NCBI GenBank assembly: GCA_013398955.1
Contig: VWPU01017662.1
Span: forward strand, 186,001-250,000
Direction: 5' to 3'
Source: Callaeas wilsoni
Taxonomy: Eukaryota; Chordata; Aves; Passeriformes; Callaeidae
Length of the DNA stretch: 64,000 nt
The notes under the pieces are model-generated. The model did not search any database. It was not told the origin of the DNA and was given only the letters and a program-made list of their open reading frames with translations. Both the position numbers and the translations under genes were made by a program. Position 1 is the stretch's first letter. Each line of letters begins with the position of its first letter. Below are positions 27,241 through 38,222 of the stretch, piece after piece.

Positions 27241-27537
27241 AAACAACACGTGGGGATTAGGGACCATGTGTTCAGAGCACGGATCCACCACACAGTCAGT
27301 ACAGCAGCCCTTCCCTAGGCAGGAAAAAAGAAGAATAAGGTATTTACAAACTGCAGTTGTAAAAACTGCTGAGAAGCTTACAGAATCTATGCTTTTGCTA
27401 TGAAGGTTAGGCAATCCCTGTTGTCTGGTGATTTCATAAGCACCAGATTAATAGTTCATTCTGTAGCCAGACTTCCCAAGAGAGGGCAAATTACAATAAT
27501 AAAATCAGTATTATAAGGATAAGATGCTAATGCTATG

Positions 27538-27690
27538 TATTCATGGAATAATTAAGTTGGAAGAGATCTCTGGAGGCTATCTGCTCAAAGTTCCTGCTTA
27601 AAGTTAGATCAGGCTGCTGGTGGATCTGTACAACTTACTCCGAAATAGCTTCAAAGATGGAGATTTACTATGCTTTCATTAATAACTGCA
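27538..27690 (-). mobile_element. CR1 LINE 3' fragment, antisense
   Basis: Read on the plus strand this is the reverse complement of a CR1 3' end. It has a TCATGGAATAATTAAG-type terminus, then GTTGGAAGAGATCTCTGGAG, then TGCTCAAAGTTCCTGCTTAAAG, and near 27640 CTTCAAAGATGGAGA, which matches the CR1 segment normally about 100 bases from the end. It is strongly diverged, and beyond about 27690 the match fades. Confidence 0.7.
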
Positions 27691-27699
27691 AGACTATGT

Positions 27700-28600
27700 C
27701 TTTGTGCAGATCATGAGAAAAATTACTTTTCTGCAAACACTTGCCTATAAACCAACTAATAAATGCTAAGGTTAGTATATTTTGACCCAAACTCCATGTC
27801 TGAATAAATATAATTGTGAAATAAATGAAAACAAGTTGCTCCGAAAACTAACACACCATACTTTGAGCCATGTGGAGGCTGAAGATTCTTTCGGTGCTAC
27901 AAGTGTGACAGAGAATCAAAATCATAAAGCAGACCCAGGACAGGAAGGCAGACTCTGTTCTGACGTTGAGACTGCAAATATTCAGCACATCTATCAAACC
28001 ACTCAACCCCAGGCGGCGACATGCGAGAACTAAATTGTGTTGGTTTGCTTTGGTAGGGTTTTCATGCACTCTCTGCTCAGAGGATAGTAGCAACAATATT
28101 ACCTCATAAAATGTATCATAAGAACCATTGTCAATATTGCAGCAAAAGTTTAGAGACCTGCCAACATGAAAGGAAATGTGATATTTATTAATTTCAAGCT
28201 GGATAAGGATATAGTGCCAGCAGCTGAGATATTACTTCTGAAAGAAAATCCACAAACAGTAGAGGGTGAAGAGGTAAAATTCATGTTTGCTGAGGTGACC
28301 TAACCTCCATAAAGAAATATATGAACTAAATTTACCAATAAATAAGCTCAAGCAGATGCAATTTTTAATACTAACAGGAAAAAAAGGCCCATTATTAGTC
28401 TAAGAATATACAAAGTCCTTCCTTTCATTTGAGGGTGTGTTCACTGGAAAGGGATCTAAATAGGAGATAAGAAAAAATTTAAAATATCTTTCTGGAATAC
28501 AAAAACTCTCAACAGAATATGAAAGAATACACAGGACATTTTATACATTTCTGATGTTTTTAGAGAGTTCACTTTAAGGTAAAGACAGAAAAAGTTGCTT
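27700..28600. other. Unique non-coding DNA
   Basis: No gene or repeat family recognised. The short frames on both strands do not resemble known proteins. Confidence 0.6.
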
Positions 28601-28607
28601 TCTCTGG

Positions 28608-28688
28608 AAATCATAGAGCCAGAGGGTGGAAAAAAAGATCTGGTGATGCTTTTACTGACCTCTGTATTAGCAATAGCTGAGCCCACCA
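28608..28688 (-). mobile_element. Ancient CR1-like LINE 3' end, antisense
   Basis: The plus strand reads ATCATAGAGCCAGAGGG, an A-rich stretch, then TCTGGTGATGC...ACTGACCTCTGTATTA. This fits the reverse complement of an old amniote CR1 terminus (poly ATCATAGA end, then GCCAGAAGGGACC, then TCTGACCTCCTGTATAA). It is short and heavily mutated, so a chance resemblance is possible. Confidence 0.45.
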
Positions 28689-29208
28689 TTTGAGAGTAAA
28701 ATTCAGTCTGAAGAAAGAGAAAATAAAAAAATTAGATTGCATATGCTCAGAGATTTATCAATAGAAGAAAAATTTTTTCCTTTTATTTTTTTTTTCTTCA
28801 CTGAAGAACCAGGTGGCCTCTGACAGTTTCCACTAGAGCAATCAAATATATTTTAATGTACTGGCAATATTTGTTTGTGGGGGCACATCTTCTACAGACA
28901 GTGCTTTTTAGGTATATGTTACCCAAGATGTACTACAAGGTGATGTCAGAAGTGCAGACAGCAGACATTAAAATTCTGCTCCAAAATATATTGGATAATT
29001 GTATAAAAATAAAAAAGCAGAGAAATTCCAACAGGAGAAATGAAAATACAATTTAACAATCAGTATATTCTTGCTGGAAGTCTGTGTTTCTCCTGAGACT
29101 TCTCGCAAGGTGGAGGAGGAGGAGGGATTTGGATGTGGCACTTTTACATCAACGGGGAACAAGACAGCACCAACCTGCCTGGCATGAGGGAAAATGTACT
29201 TCTTCTCT

Positions 29209-29413
29209 TTCTCCTCCTTCTCCTCCTTCTCCTTTCTTCTTCTTCTTCTTCTTCTTCTTCTTCTTCTTCTTCTTCTTCTTCTTCTTCTTCTTCTTCTTCT
29301 TCTTCTTCTTCTTCTTCTTCTTCTTCTTCTTCTTCTTCTTCTTCTTCTTCTTCTTCTTCTTCTCCTTCTCCTTCTCCTTCTCCTTCTCCTTCTCCTTCTC
29401 CTTCTCCTTCTCC
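29209..29413. repeat. Large (TTC)n / (GAA)n microsatellite with hexamer tail
   Basis: An imperfect CTCCTTCT lead-in (29209-29233) passes into 43 perfect TTC units (29234-29362), then about eight to nine units of a TTCTCC-type hexamer (29363-29413). One strand is entirely pyrimidine for about 200 bases. It gives long homopolymer reading frames (poly-S, -F, -L on plus; poly-K, -E, -R on minus) that are artefacts and not genes. GAA/TTC tracts of this length can form intramolecular triplexes and are prone to expansion. The assembled length may be inaccurate. Confidence 0.97.
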
Positions 29414-29419
29414 AGTGAA

Positions 29420-30890
29420 ACCCAAGGTGGTTGATGCTTTCTGATGGGTTCATTTCCATTGGACAAGCAGGCGGAAGGGTTGGGAAAGCGACGTCTGTGG
29501 GGCACATGCTGGCAGCACGCACATCAGCAGGGAGGCATGGATGCCTCCACAATTAGCTAAACATTCAAGCCAGAGACAAAACTTCGGATGAAGTCACACA
29601 GCCTTTTTTCTGGGTCTGAATCAGAATGTGCCAAAATTTCCTCCAGATGGAAAATTAAATGGGCAGGAGGAGGTTAATTTGGGATAGGTTAGACAAGGAG
29701 TAAATGTGTGAACTTCCTATCAGTATTGCAGGCTCACAGGAGGTTTTTCAGAGTGCTCAAACCTAATTTAAGCTCGTAATGAAAAACTGCCACTTCTCTT
29801 ATTTATAGAGCAGGTTTGTCAGCTCCAGGACTTGAGCTATTGGGAAATTCCTCTCTCAGCCTACAAATTGTAGCCATGAGCTGTGCGTGCACTTGCTCAC
29901 AAGCTTAAGGGAATCAGAGGAACAGAGGCTGAGAAGAACAAAACTGGTGAAGCCATGAAAAGTACCTTTGTCTTACTCAGTACAAACTGCAGCTTTTTCC
30001 AGGCTGCTTGTGCTGGCGGGGCTGCCTCATGTACGGCAGTTTAAAGCAACGAGCTTCAGTGCAGCTCAGCTGCATGATGAGCTGGATGTGTCTGGAACTA
30101 CATGCCCACATTGTGGGAAGTCAGTCTGCAGCTGGACAGTAAGTCTGGTGGGCTCTGGGGTGTCAGATGTCTCCTGTGTATCCATGGAGAAGCTCTGGGC
30201 AGCTCTGCAGCCTCTGCAGAAGTAAGAGAGATTCCATTTTGGTTGGACTCTTCCAGTGATGGCAAGTATCTTGCAGAGCAAGATATGAAAAGAAACATAT
30301 GTAATTTATATTAATCCTGCTGTTAACTTTATTTGAATTAGTTTTTTGCGGAGGGAACAACATGAGATAGCACTCATTGAGTATCCTTGAACTTCACAGA
30401 GAAAGAAGAGAAAGGTGGGATATAGACATGAAACACATTTACAGTATCTAAAACATCCTTATATTCTGACAGTGTCAGTGCCTGCCTGCCACAGTGATGT
30501 CTACTTCAGTTCTTTGTCAAGCCTGCCTTAAGTGAGTTACAGTTTTAGAGGATATGCATGTCAAAGTACTTTGGGGACACCAGACTGTGCAATCCTTTTG
30601 CAGAAGGCATGGAAAGCTGGTGCCTCCAGATGGAGGGGCTGTTTTCCTTGTGGTGGTGATTTATCACCCTCCCTTGCTTCTCCAACTCCATTTAGTAATG
30701 AACATTTAGTATGGCCACTGTGCAGAGTAGATTACAATTTCTATGGATAAAAAGGATCAAACTTACATGATAGTTCATTTAAATACTTAAATTGTTCAAA
30801 TACATGGTGTAGGGGTAGTTGCTGTGCAGTTCTGTGAACTTGACTGTTTCATCAGGAAAGAAACCTGCAGATTTGGAACTTCCAGTCAGA
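29420..30890. other. Unique non-coding DNA
   Basis: Moderate GC content with several overlapping frames around 29968-30363 (at most 85 codons) that look like no known exon. No repeat family recognised. Confidence 0.6.
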
Positions 30891-30894
30891 TGTT

Positions 30895-31330
30895 AAAAAC
30901 AAGATAAATATTTTTATTTATTTTTACAAAGCCTGAAAGAGGAAAAGCTATATAAAACAGAACATATCTCTTCATTTGTCATATGCTGTCATTCATCGAA
31001 TAGCTTTTGTTATGTCTGTAACTTTAACCTGCCAATAAGTAAGTAAATAAAATAGAATAATATCCCTAATGAGTCATGAGTAAGAACTTTATTAAAAAAG
31101 AAATATTTATGCTCAAGAATTCAGAATCAGTCAAGAGTTAACATCTGGGGCTTTTCACAAGGGAAATGCTGAAACTCGACACACACTTAGTCCCCCTGGC
31201 ATTGATTCACACATTGTGTGGCTGTAATGGCTGAAGGGCCTCAATATCCTCTATACTTCTTTTTGATTGATTTTGTGATAATGCAGCTGCATATTAGGTG
31301 TGCTGGCAACCTGGGGTGAAATAGTAAAGG
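30895..31330. promoter_or_regulatory. Candidate conserved non-coding element
   Basis: A repeat-free block dense in factor-like words: AP-1/MARE-type TGAGTCATG at 31070, a canonical PBX-HOX composite TGATTGAT at 31264-31271, E-box CAGCTG at 31284-31289, and several TTTATT/ATAAATA words. The texture is that of a vertebrate enhancer-type element. Conservation has not been tested. Confidence 0.3.
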
Positions 31331-31887
31331 AAAGCATGGTAGTATTGTTATTTTACCCTATGACTCCTTTGCAATGTTAAGTCCTTTAGAGCCTGACTTC
31401 CTGGAAAAGAAAGGAAACTCATCTCATTCCTCACGTTGTAATGAAGGATGCATACTGTTAGAAGCAAGAATTTCTCTGAATCCTTGCATGTTCAGTCAGT
31501 ACTTAGAGAAAGGTAGAAATGACTGTCATTAACTCTTGCCCCCAGCTTCGTATTAATGTATTTTTAAAGCTGTAAAATTTCTGCTTCTGGTAGACGGTTT
31601 GAGAAGGAACAGGTAAATAAAGTTGAGAATAAGTTCTTGCTCTGAGTAAGGGAAGACTGTTGAATTGTTGATTACTAATGGGACTTAGAGAGAAACAATA
31701 CAGAACAGGGAAAAAAAGTGTCAAAAATTACTGGTATTGCAGTTGTATATCTTATTCCTGACTACCATAGCAGCTGGCATGCATTTATAAAAGAACTGAG
31801 TGATCTGCTGTCAAATACTGTTCCATCTTGCTCACCAGTGGTCATTTTTTATGATATTAATAAACAATAATCTTGTTATTCAAACAC

Positions 31888-32085
31888 TTATCTATCTAGC
31901 TCAGTATTTTGCCTCCAGTAACAGGAGGTACCAGATGTGTTACAGAAATACAAAGTTTCCAGTTATTTAATATTCTAAGTATACAGAAAGTTTCTTTTTT
32001 GTCTCCTTGAGTGAGAAGCAATGTTGTACCTTGAAGGGAGAATGAGGAGATATATCCCACCAAAGCTCGTGGCATTATGATACCT
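31888..32085 (-). mobile_element. Ancient CR1/L3-like LINE 3' region, antisense
   Basis: TCTATCTAGCTCAGTATTTT, then GCCTCCAGTAACAGGAGGTA and CCAGATGTGTTACAGA, follow a very old amniote repeat of the CR1/L3 kind in reverse complement. Its usual order (CAGTATCCTGTCTCC, ACAGTGGCC, CCAGATGCTTCAGA) is recognisable. Later landmarks also fit: GAAAGTTTCTT (31987), CCTTGAAGGGAGAATGAGG (32030) and TATATCCCACCAAAGCTC (32050). Family naming is from memory. It is strongly diverged and long inactive. Confidence 0.5.
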
Positions 32086-32089
32086 CTGG

Positions 32090-35000
32090 GTATTTTCCTC
32101 ATCAGTAGGCATGCATAATCATTTGGGGGATCTAGGAAAGATGTTGACATGGAGGAATATTGTGAAATAAGTTGGCTACAGGCTATTCGTGCTTTGCCTG
32201 GAGAGAGTGCTCCTCATCTGCCTTTCAGTATTAGGAAATGCCCTTTTCTCTTGTATTAGGAGAGAGGACAACAGAAACATGAGGAATCATTTTAGATGTT
32301 GTGTAGGAGAGAAACACGCATGGTAATCAGTGGAAAACATCAGAATGGCTCATAATCAACGCCGAAGCCCTGCTGCTGCGAACCCCAGGCTCAAGCCTAC
32401 GCTCATATGCATTTTTGTGAAGCATCCTGATATTCCAGGGGAAAACAAAGAGGTTTTGTGAGTGAGAGTGGAAAGCAGAAGGCACAGAAGTGCCAATGGT
32501 GACAACACATAAGGCATGTTGGCTGAATGATTTGTATGCTGGGCCTAGCATGGTCCTGGCCTTTCTAATCTTCTCGCAGTTTTCTTTTGCACAGATGCTG
32601 ACTTTTACAGAAAAATTCTGAGAAAGACAGAGAACTATGTTAAACAGACAGCATGTGGCAAGCATATCATCACTCAAGCCCTGGAGGAATATAATAATTC
32701 AGGCCATAAATCAGGCCAATGACTTATAGGACTACACTAATGCTTTTTGCTTGGATCTGAATACCAATGTGTGTGAATTTGGTTTCTTCTATGTTCTAGT
32801 CACAATCACTACTACAAAAAGGCCTTTAAGAAACTTTAAGAAACTATTTTTGGATATTGTTTGTGTTCAAAACCTGACTATGAATTACAACCAGACACCA
32901 GATGGGTGGAATACTCCAGTACATTCCACTATTCACATGAGAAATGGGACTTAAATCCAGTGAGAAGGGAGTCAAAACAGGCCTAGTGGTCCAGTTAGCC
33001 TGCCTGGTCTCTGGTGTCATTACTGTTCTCCCTAGCGCTGTTGCAAGACAGAACTTTTTCTCTAGACATACAACAGGAACACAATTCCACCACAAAAACT
33101 TCTCTGTAATGGGCTGAGTGTCACTCTCAGGTCCTTTGTTTGAGTGGCAAATGGGTGCTGCATTCCTGGGGCTCAGCTGAGCAGCTTCCACAGCCTCCTA
33201 CGTCCCAAACCTCCAACACACTTTGTGTACATGACACAACTGGCCCAGCTTCTGGCATTACTGTGGGAGGACACCAAAGAGATATGTAACAGTGAAACAG
33301 AATGAGAAAGAGATTCATCTCACAAAATGGTGAGGGGAATACAGCAGAAAGAATAATTTCCTCCTTAACAAAAACAGTGTGAGCTGTTTGGATGCATGCA
33401 AGAGGCTGCTAAGAGCTTGCAGTAGCTCTGAACCTTGCAGTCAAGGGTGGGTGGGATTGAAAACAACCAAAAATTACAAATTTAATAGCTCTGGTGATCA
33501 TTAGCTGAATACGGGGGGAAAAAGGAAAACTTTTGAACAAAATTATCTGATTCTGAAAACACATAACGTGTTAATTATGGGAGGAAAAGAAAGGCACATA
33601 AAACTGCCATCAGTGAGAACTTGGACAGTGTCTAGCATCTGAAAGGAAAACTGGAACAGAAATGGTGCCAGAACTATAAGTCAGAGCCTCAAAGCAAATA
33701 TTTTCGTCTGAAAATGCATATTGCTAACATCCCAAAATTGCTAATTATCTTCTCTTTCTCAATCTGCTACTAGTCTGGCTGTGCAGATAAACCCATCTTA
33801 TATACCCGCATCTCCCACAAGATTTTCAGTGAGCTAACTTAGGTGTGTGGTTTTCTATGGGCACCACGGGGAGCTAAGTAGCTGAGGCAGCATGTAAAAT
33901 GCTACTTGAAACTTCTTCAGACCTTATTGAATGCATTTTGAGATTGAGGTAGGGCTTAAAACGATACTGCATCCAGATCACCGTGCTGCCCTGGAGAGGC
34001 AATCCATGCCTTCTCTCACAGAAGACCCTATAGGCTTTAGTAAGTCTGTATTTTCTGTGTGCTATCAGAAACCCCTGTCATGCATTATATTGTGAAGAGG
34101 AAAGGAAAAAACACAGTTGAAGACTAGAGCATTTCTTGCTCTAGTCATGTTATCCTTCTGTTGTCAGTCCAGAAGGAGCAATTCATCAAAATCAGCCTGG
34201 AGGAAATTTGGGAGTTTTTCTGTGCATCCATTGCTGCCTCATGTTGGAAGAACATCAGGTCCACATGACAAGTATGGAGCAGATGTTTTCTCTTTCAGTG
34301 CTGCCTTGACAGAGTTATTCTGGTCATACACAGCACATCCGGAGAGCTGTGTGTGTGTGCACTTGAAAACAGTGGGATTACAGAGGGAGCATTGATGGAG
34401 GAAAGCTGAGTCCAGGAGGCTTTGGGACACAGCATAATTTTCCAGGCTGCTGTGGCCACCTGACATAAACATGAGAAATACACTTGGTCCTTTCTTGTTT
34501 AGTTGGGATCCAACTATGCTAGAAGGTGTCACACAGACACACACAAACACATACACAAATGGATCTCTCTGGTAGCAGGTCCAGCCCTATGGTGTCCCCC
34601 ACCTCTCAGGCCCCAATAGCTGGCTCAGACATATGGTCCCTCCCTTAGCCAGCTCTCAGACTTCTGACTGGAGAGCACCCTCAACCAGAGCAATATTGAA
34701 GAATGGAGTGTTACCATGACAGACTGCAGTGGTCAGGCACAGGACTTGGTGGCAGTTATCTGCCCTCCTCTTCTCTCCTTTTTCCCATTATTTGTCCTCC
34801 CTGATGGACACTGATGCGTGTGTTTCCCCTTCCCTTAAATATTTCATAATAAGTTTATCGCATTCCCACAATTTCCTCAAATATCCCATTGTAGGTTTGC
34901 TTATATCCTTAAGACCCAAGGTAATCTTACTTCCCTCTCCTTATCAGTTAAAGACTTTTGGTGGAACTTGTCAAAGCTTTGTTCCAGCAACGTCCGATCA

Positions 35001-35310
35001 ATAATCAATGTGAGAGCTCTGGTCTTTGGTATAAGTATCAATTTTCTCCTGCCCTTTTTGGGTTCTGTGACTGGGTTTTTAATGTATTGCTTCTCTTCCT
35101 GTCTCTTGTCCTAGTCTTTTGTGCTCAACAGCCCTGAACCCAGTATCCTCACAAAGTAAATAGACTCTCAGTCCTCACAAGAATATCTTGCAGTCTTCTC
35201 TAACAGATGTTCAGAGTATCTTGTGGAGCTGGAGTGGGACAGGAAATGGCTGTGCTTAATTGTGATCTTGTGTGAATTTTTGACTAAAATTAGATATTGT
35301 CTCTATAGCA
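32090..35310. other. Unique non-coding DNA
   Basis: No gene or repeat family recognised. A short impure CA-rich tract lies at 34530-34557. Frames up to about 116 codons are present on both strands without recognisable features. Confidence 0.6.
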
Positions 35311-35319
35311 GCCAAATAA

Positions 35320-35735
35320 CTTTCAATATCAAGAAATCAAGTTAATGGAGGGAAAGAAAACTAAACATAAGCTTTGTATTAAGGCTCGTTAAATTGCAAA
35401 TCATTGAACAACTTGAAATAGGATTAAAATGTGAATTCTCTGGTCTATTTTTAAGCTGTTCTACTATTATGGTTTTTTTATTATATAAAAGTTAAGTTAG
35501 TAATTTATAAAATCATCTAAATGCACCTTTTTCACCTTCTGTTCTCAGAATTGGCAGTGAAAAATTGTTCTGATTGTGGTTTCTTGAAGTGTAATTACTT
35601 TGTCAAAGGAAAATATAATTAGAACTGATATTTGAAATGCACTATAATTGTACTTAAGCCATTTGATAATTTGCTCACGTACTGGATGTTTTATTAATTT
35701 AACAACAGTTAACAATACAGAAGTTGGAGAATCAT
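35320..35735. promoter_or_regulatory. Candidate conserved non-coding element (AT-rich)
   Basis: This repeat-free AT-rich block contains several TAAT/ATTA cores, GTAATTACTTTG, a TATAATTAGAAC word and a TTAACAACAGTTAACAAT paired GTTAAC-type motif near 35698-35716. The pattern resembles AT-rich developmental enhancers, but evidence is texture only. Confidence 0.22.
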
Positions 35736-36096
35736 CTGAGAGTTTCTCTTTCCCATTTAAAAGAAAACGTAATTTGCTTTAGCCTTCCATCTACTCCCAA
35801 AGAGAAGCTGTGGACTTTCTGTGAGCAGTTTCATTTACTTCACAATGAATTGTTCACAGTAGTACTCCTGTTGATTGCCTGACTGGATCAGGTTCTGTTT
35901 GAATGACTTGAACTTCTTATTTGACCACTCTAAGATTTTAGAGGAGAGAAGTGTAATATGAACAACCAGCTGGGGGCTGGGAGCTGAGTCTTTGTGCCGA
36001 CTTTGTCACACAAGCAAATTCACCCTCTTTAGCTTTACCACCTTGTAACACAAGGTTGTTAGATGCTTACCAGCTTCTCTGCGTGGTGACAAGAAC

Positions 36097-36645
36097 TCAG
36101 CAGATGGTAGCTTGAAAGCTGAAAATAGCTATTCTTATATTAGTTATTTTCACTATTTGGAATGGACCCTTGATAATGCAAAATAAGGAATTCCCATGAC
36201 TCATCTCTAACACATCAAAATACTCCAAGCAGCACTTGCCTTTCCTTGCTAATAATGGGCAACATCCATCATTCATCACTGATTCATGCAGCTTCATTAA
36301 ACCTTCCTCACTTGGTGAGGAGCCGCCTTCTCCCATGAAGTCAGTGATGTGGCAGTGACAGCAGTCTTGGGACAAGGAGGTGGTATGCACTACCCTGCAG
36401 CTGCAACCATGGCAGCGGAGATGTAACGTCCTCATCTGGGAAATTCCAACCTTTGCATCTCCTAATGCCTGCACTGTGACCAGAGACACGTCAGATATAA
36501 GGAATGACATTGTCACAACCCAGAGGGATTGCAACAAGGTCTTGGTGGTGGGCACTACGTGCAGGAAGCAGCAGGACATTTGGTGCTGCTCAGTGCTGCC
36601 CTGGACAAATTTCCATTGTGGTGGAGGACCATACGTAGTACCCAT
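36097..36645 (-). other. Longest non-repetitive open frame, 182 codons, unrecognised
   Basis: The frame runs from an ATG in a favourable Kozak context (G at -3, G at +4) for 182 codons. I recognise no domain. It is cysteine-rich in the middle (a CHGCSCR then CCHCH cluster near residues 83-105) and has another CC pair about 30 and 38 residues later. There is no signal peptide or clear membrane span. The plus strand is also open across part of it (36380-36820, 146 codons). Stop depletion on both strands suggests composition, a decayed mobile-element coding region or a retrocopy as readily as a gene. I give it low odds of being a protein. Confidence 0.15.
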
Positions 36646-36829
36646 TTCTGGATCTGAGCTGACTCTATTCAGAATCAGAAATCACATATTCACCTCAGCA
36701 ACAAAAGCAAGAGAAGGCCTGCAATTCACAGACAGCTGCTGCATTAGCAGCTGTGAGCAGAACCAGATCAGGCTTCAGGAGGGAACTGAGCAGAAGCTCA
36801 GCAGTGGTGATGGGTGGTGAGGATGGATG

Positions 36830-37175
36830 ATCTGTTTCTGGTCTCCCAGTAAAAGCAGGTATGGCACAATGCAAGGCTGACATTCACACGTCTGCAGTGT
36901 TTTGTAAGGGTGGTGTTCCATGTAGCAAGGAGTGAACCTCAGATGCTATTTTTTGTAAAAGTATTGAGAGAAGAGGCCCTCATGAGGGAGCTTGCAGCAA
37001 AGATGGATGTTTGTGGGTGTAGGTGTGTCACCAAGAGAAAGAGACCAGCATACAGCACTGTCTCATGCTCAGAATAGCACCAGTTATCTTCTTATCCTGA
37101 AGTGTTGTCTTTAAAAGAGAGTATATACATATTCACCCAACTTTTCTAGAAGCTCTCTTGAAAACTCCTGTAGAG
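36830..37175. other. Unique non-coding DNA
   Basis: Nothing recognised. Mildly purine-rich sequence between the open frame and the following old LINE fragment. Confidence 0.55.
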
Positions 37176-37179
37176 AGTA

Positions 37180-37303
37180 TGTAATTCAGTGGCAGAAGCT
37201 GTCTCATGTGGAACTCATTACCCAGGAAGGAATTTTGCTTTCTGGATGTGTTCTTCCATTCAGCCCACAGGTAGAAAGCTATAGCCACGTTCAAGAGCCT
37301 ATG
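37180..37303 (+). mobile_element. Ancient CR1/L3-like LINE fragment, sense
   Basis: CATGTGGAACTCATTACCCA (37205 on) followed by GTAGAAAGCTATAGCCACGT and TCAAGAG (37271-37297) matches the landmark order TGTGGAACTCATTGCC...AAAAGCTATAGCCAGGTTCAA of an old amniote CR1/L3-type 3' region. The central part is poorly aligned. It is plausible but short. Confidence 0.42.
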
Positions 37304-38097
37304 CTACAGAGACAATGTTTATTCACTAGAGCTCTTCCAGATGGCCTCTCAGTAGCTGATGAGACTTAGAAAAATTCTGTAAGAACTGGTGGGACTGACT
37401 GAGGAGAGTTGTGGTCAGGGATATTTATTTGTCTACTTTTTCTTTTCTTTTTTTTTCTGTATCAGAAGATCCAGGTGTCTTTTTGTACGAATGCTCTTTG
37501 TAGAGGAGAAGCCCCTAACTCACTCCCTCAAGATAGTCTTTTTCTTTTTTGTCACTCTGTAGTATTTTGCTCTTTGAATTTTTTCAAAAGACTTTTCATG
37601 GTCCCCATTAAAGTAGTCTTTGATTTGCTTGAGTCTCAGGGTGTTCCAGCCTGTTATCACTCAGTCTAGTTTTCATTTCAGGCAGCCAAACAAAATTTAG
37701 TAACAGTACAAATGTGTTTACTGTTTTGCTGATAAAGAGGTCTGGTCACACAGCCTCTTTGCCTTGAACAATATTAAATGTCAGCAGTGGAAAACCACTC
37801 ACCTGAACACACGATTCAGGAAAAAACATCTCTGTGAGCAGAGGGAGAGAGGAGGATCTGGCCTTAATGTGCTGAAGTATGAGGGCCAGCAAATTAATGA
37901 TTCAGATGTATCCATGAGAAAAACTGCTGCACTTCAGCTGAGAACCCTTCCTATAAATGTCAGGGAGTGCTCTGCATCTTACTGTCAGCTCAAACTACCT
38001 GCTGATCCTTGGGGAATTTTAAAAGGGGACTGCAGGCCCAGGAAGTTTATGATGTTTTCCTGCACAGGTTGGGTTTGTGGTTGTTTCGTCCCTCAGT

Positions 38098-38222
38098 CTG
38101 TATTTTTTTTTCTTTTTCCTACCTCTCCCTTTTATTTTATTCTTTCTTTTACCACTTTTCTGTCATCCAAATCCCTCCTTCCCATTTATGTGCCTCATTT
38201 CCATCTTTTCAGATCCCTTCCT
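38098..38222. repeat. Pyrimidine-rich low-complexity tract
   Basis: Plus strand is almost all T and C, with TTTCTTTTTCC and TTATTTTATTC words and no fixed unit. It resembles the blocks at 3.9, 20.8, 39.9 and 57.8 kb. Confidence 0.55.

Noticed and set aside
27473..27488. CTCF-like CCAAGAGAGGGCA
   Set aside because: Two core mismatches; expected by chance in a window of this size.
29084..29552. Long open frames (up to 194 codons) of poly-Arg, Lys, Glu, Ser, Phe and Leu
   Set aside because: They are the six-frame translations of the TTC/GAA array and carry no independent coding evidence.
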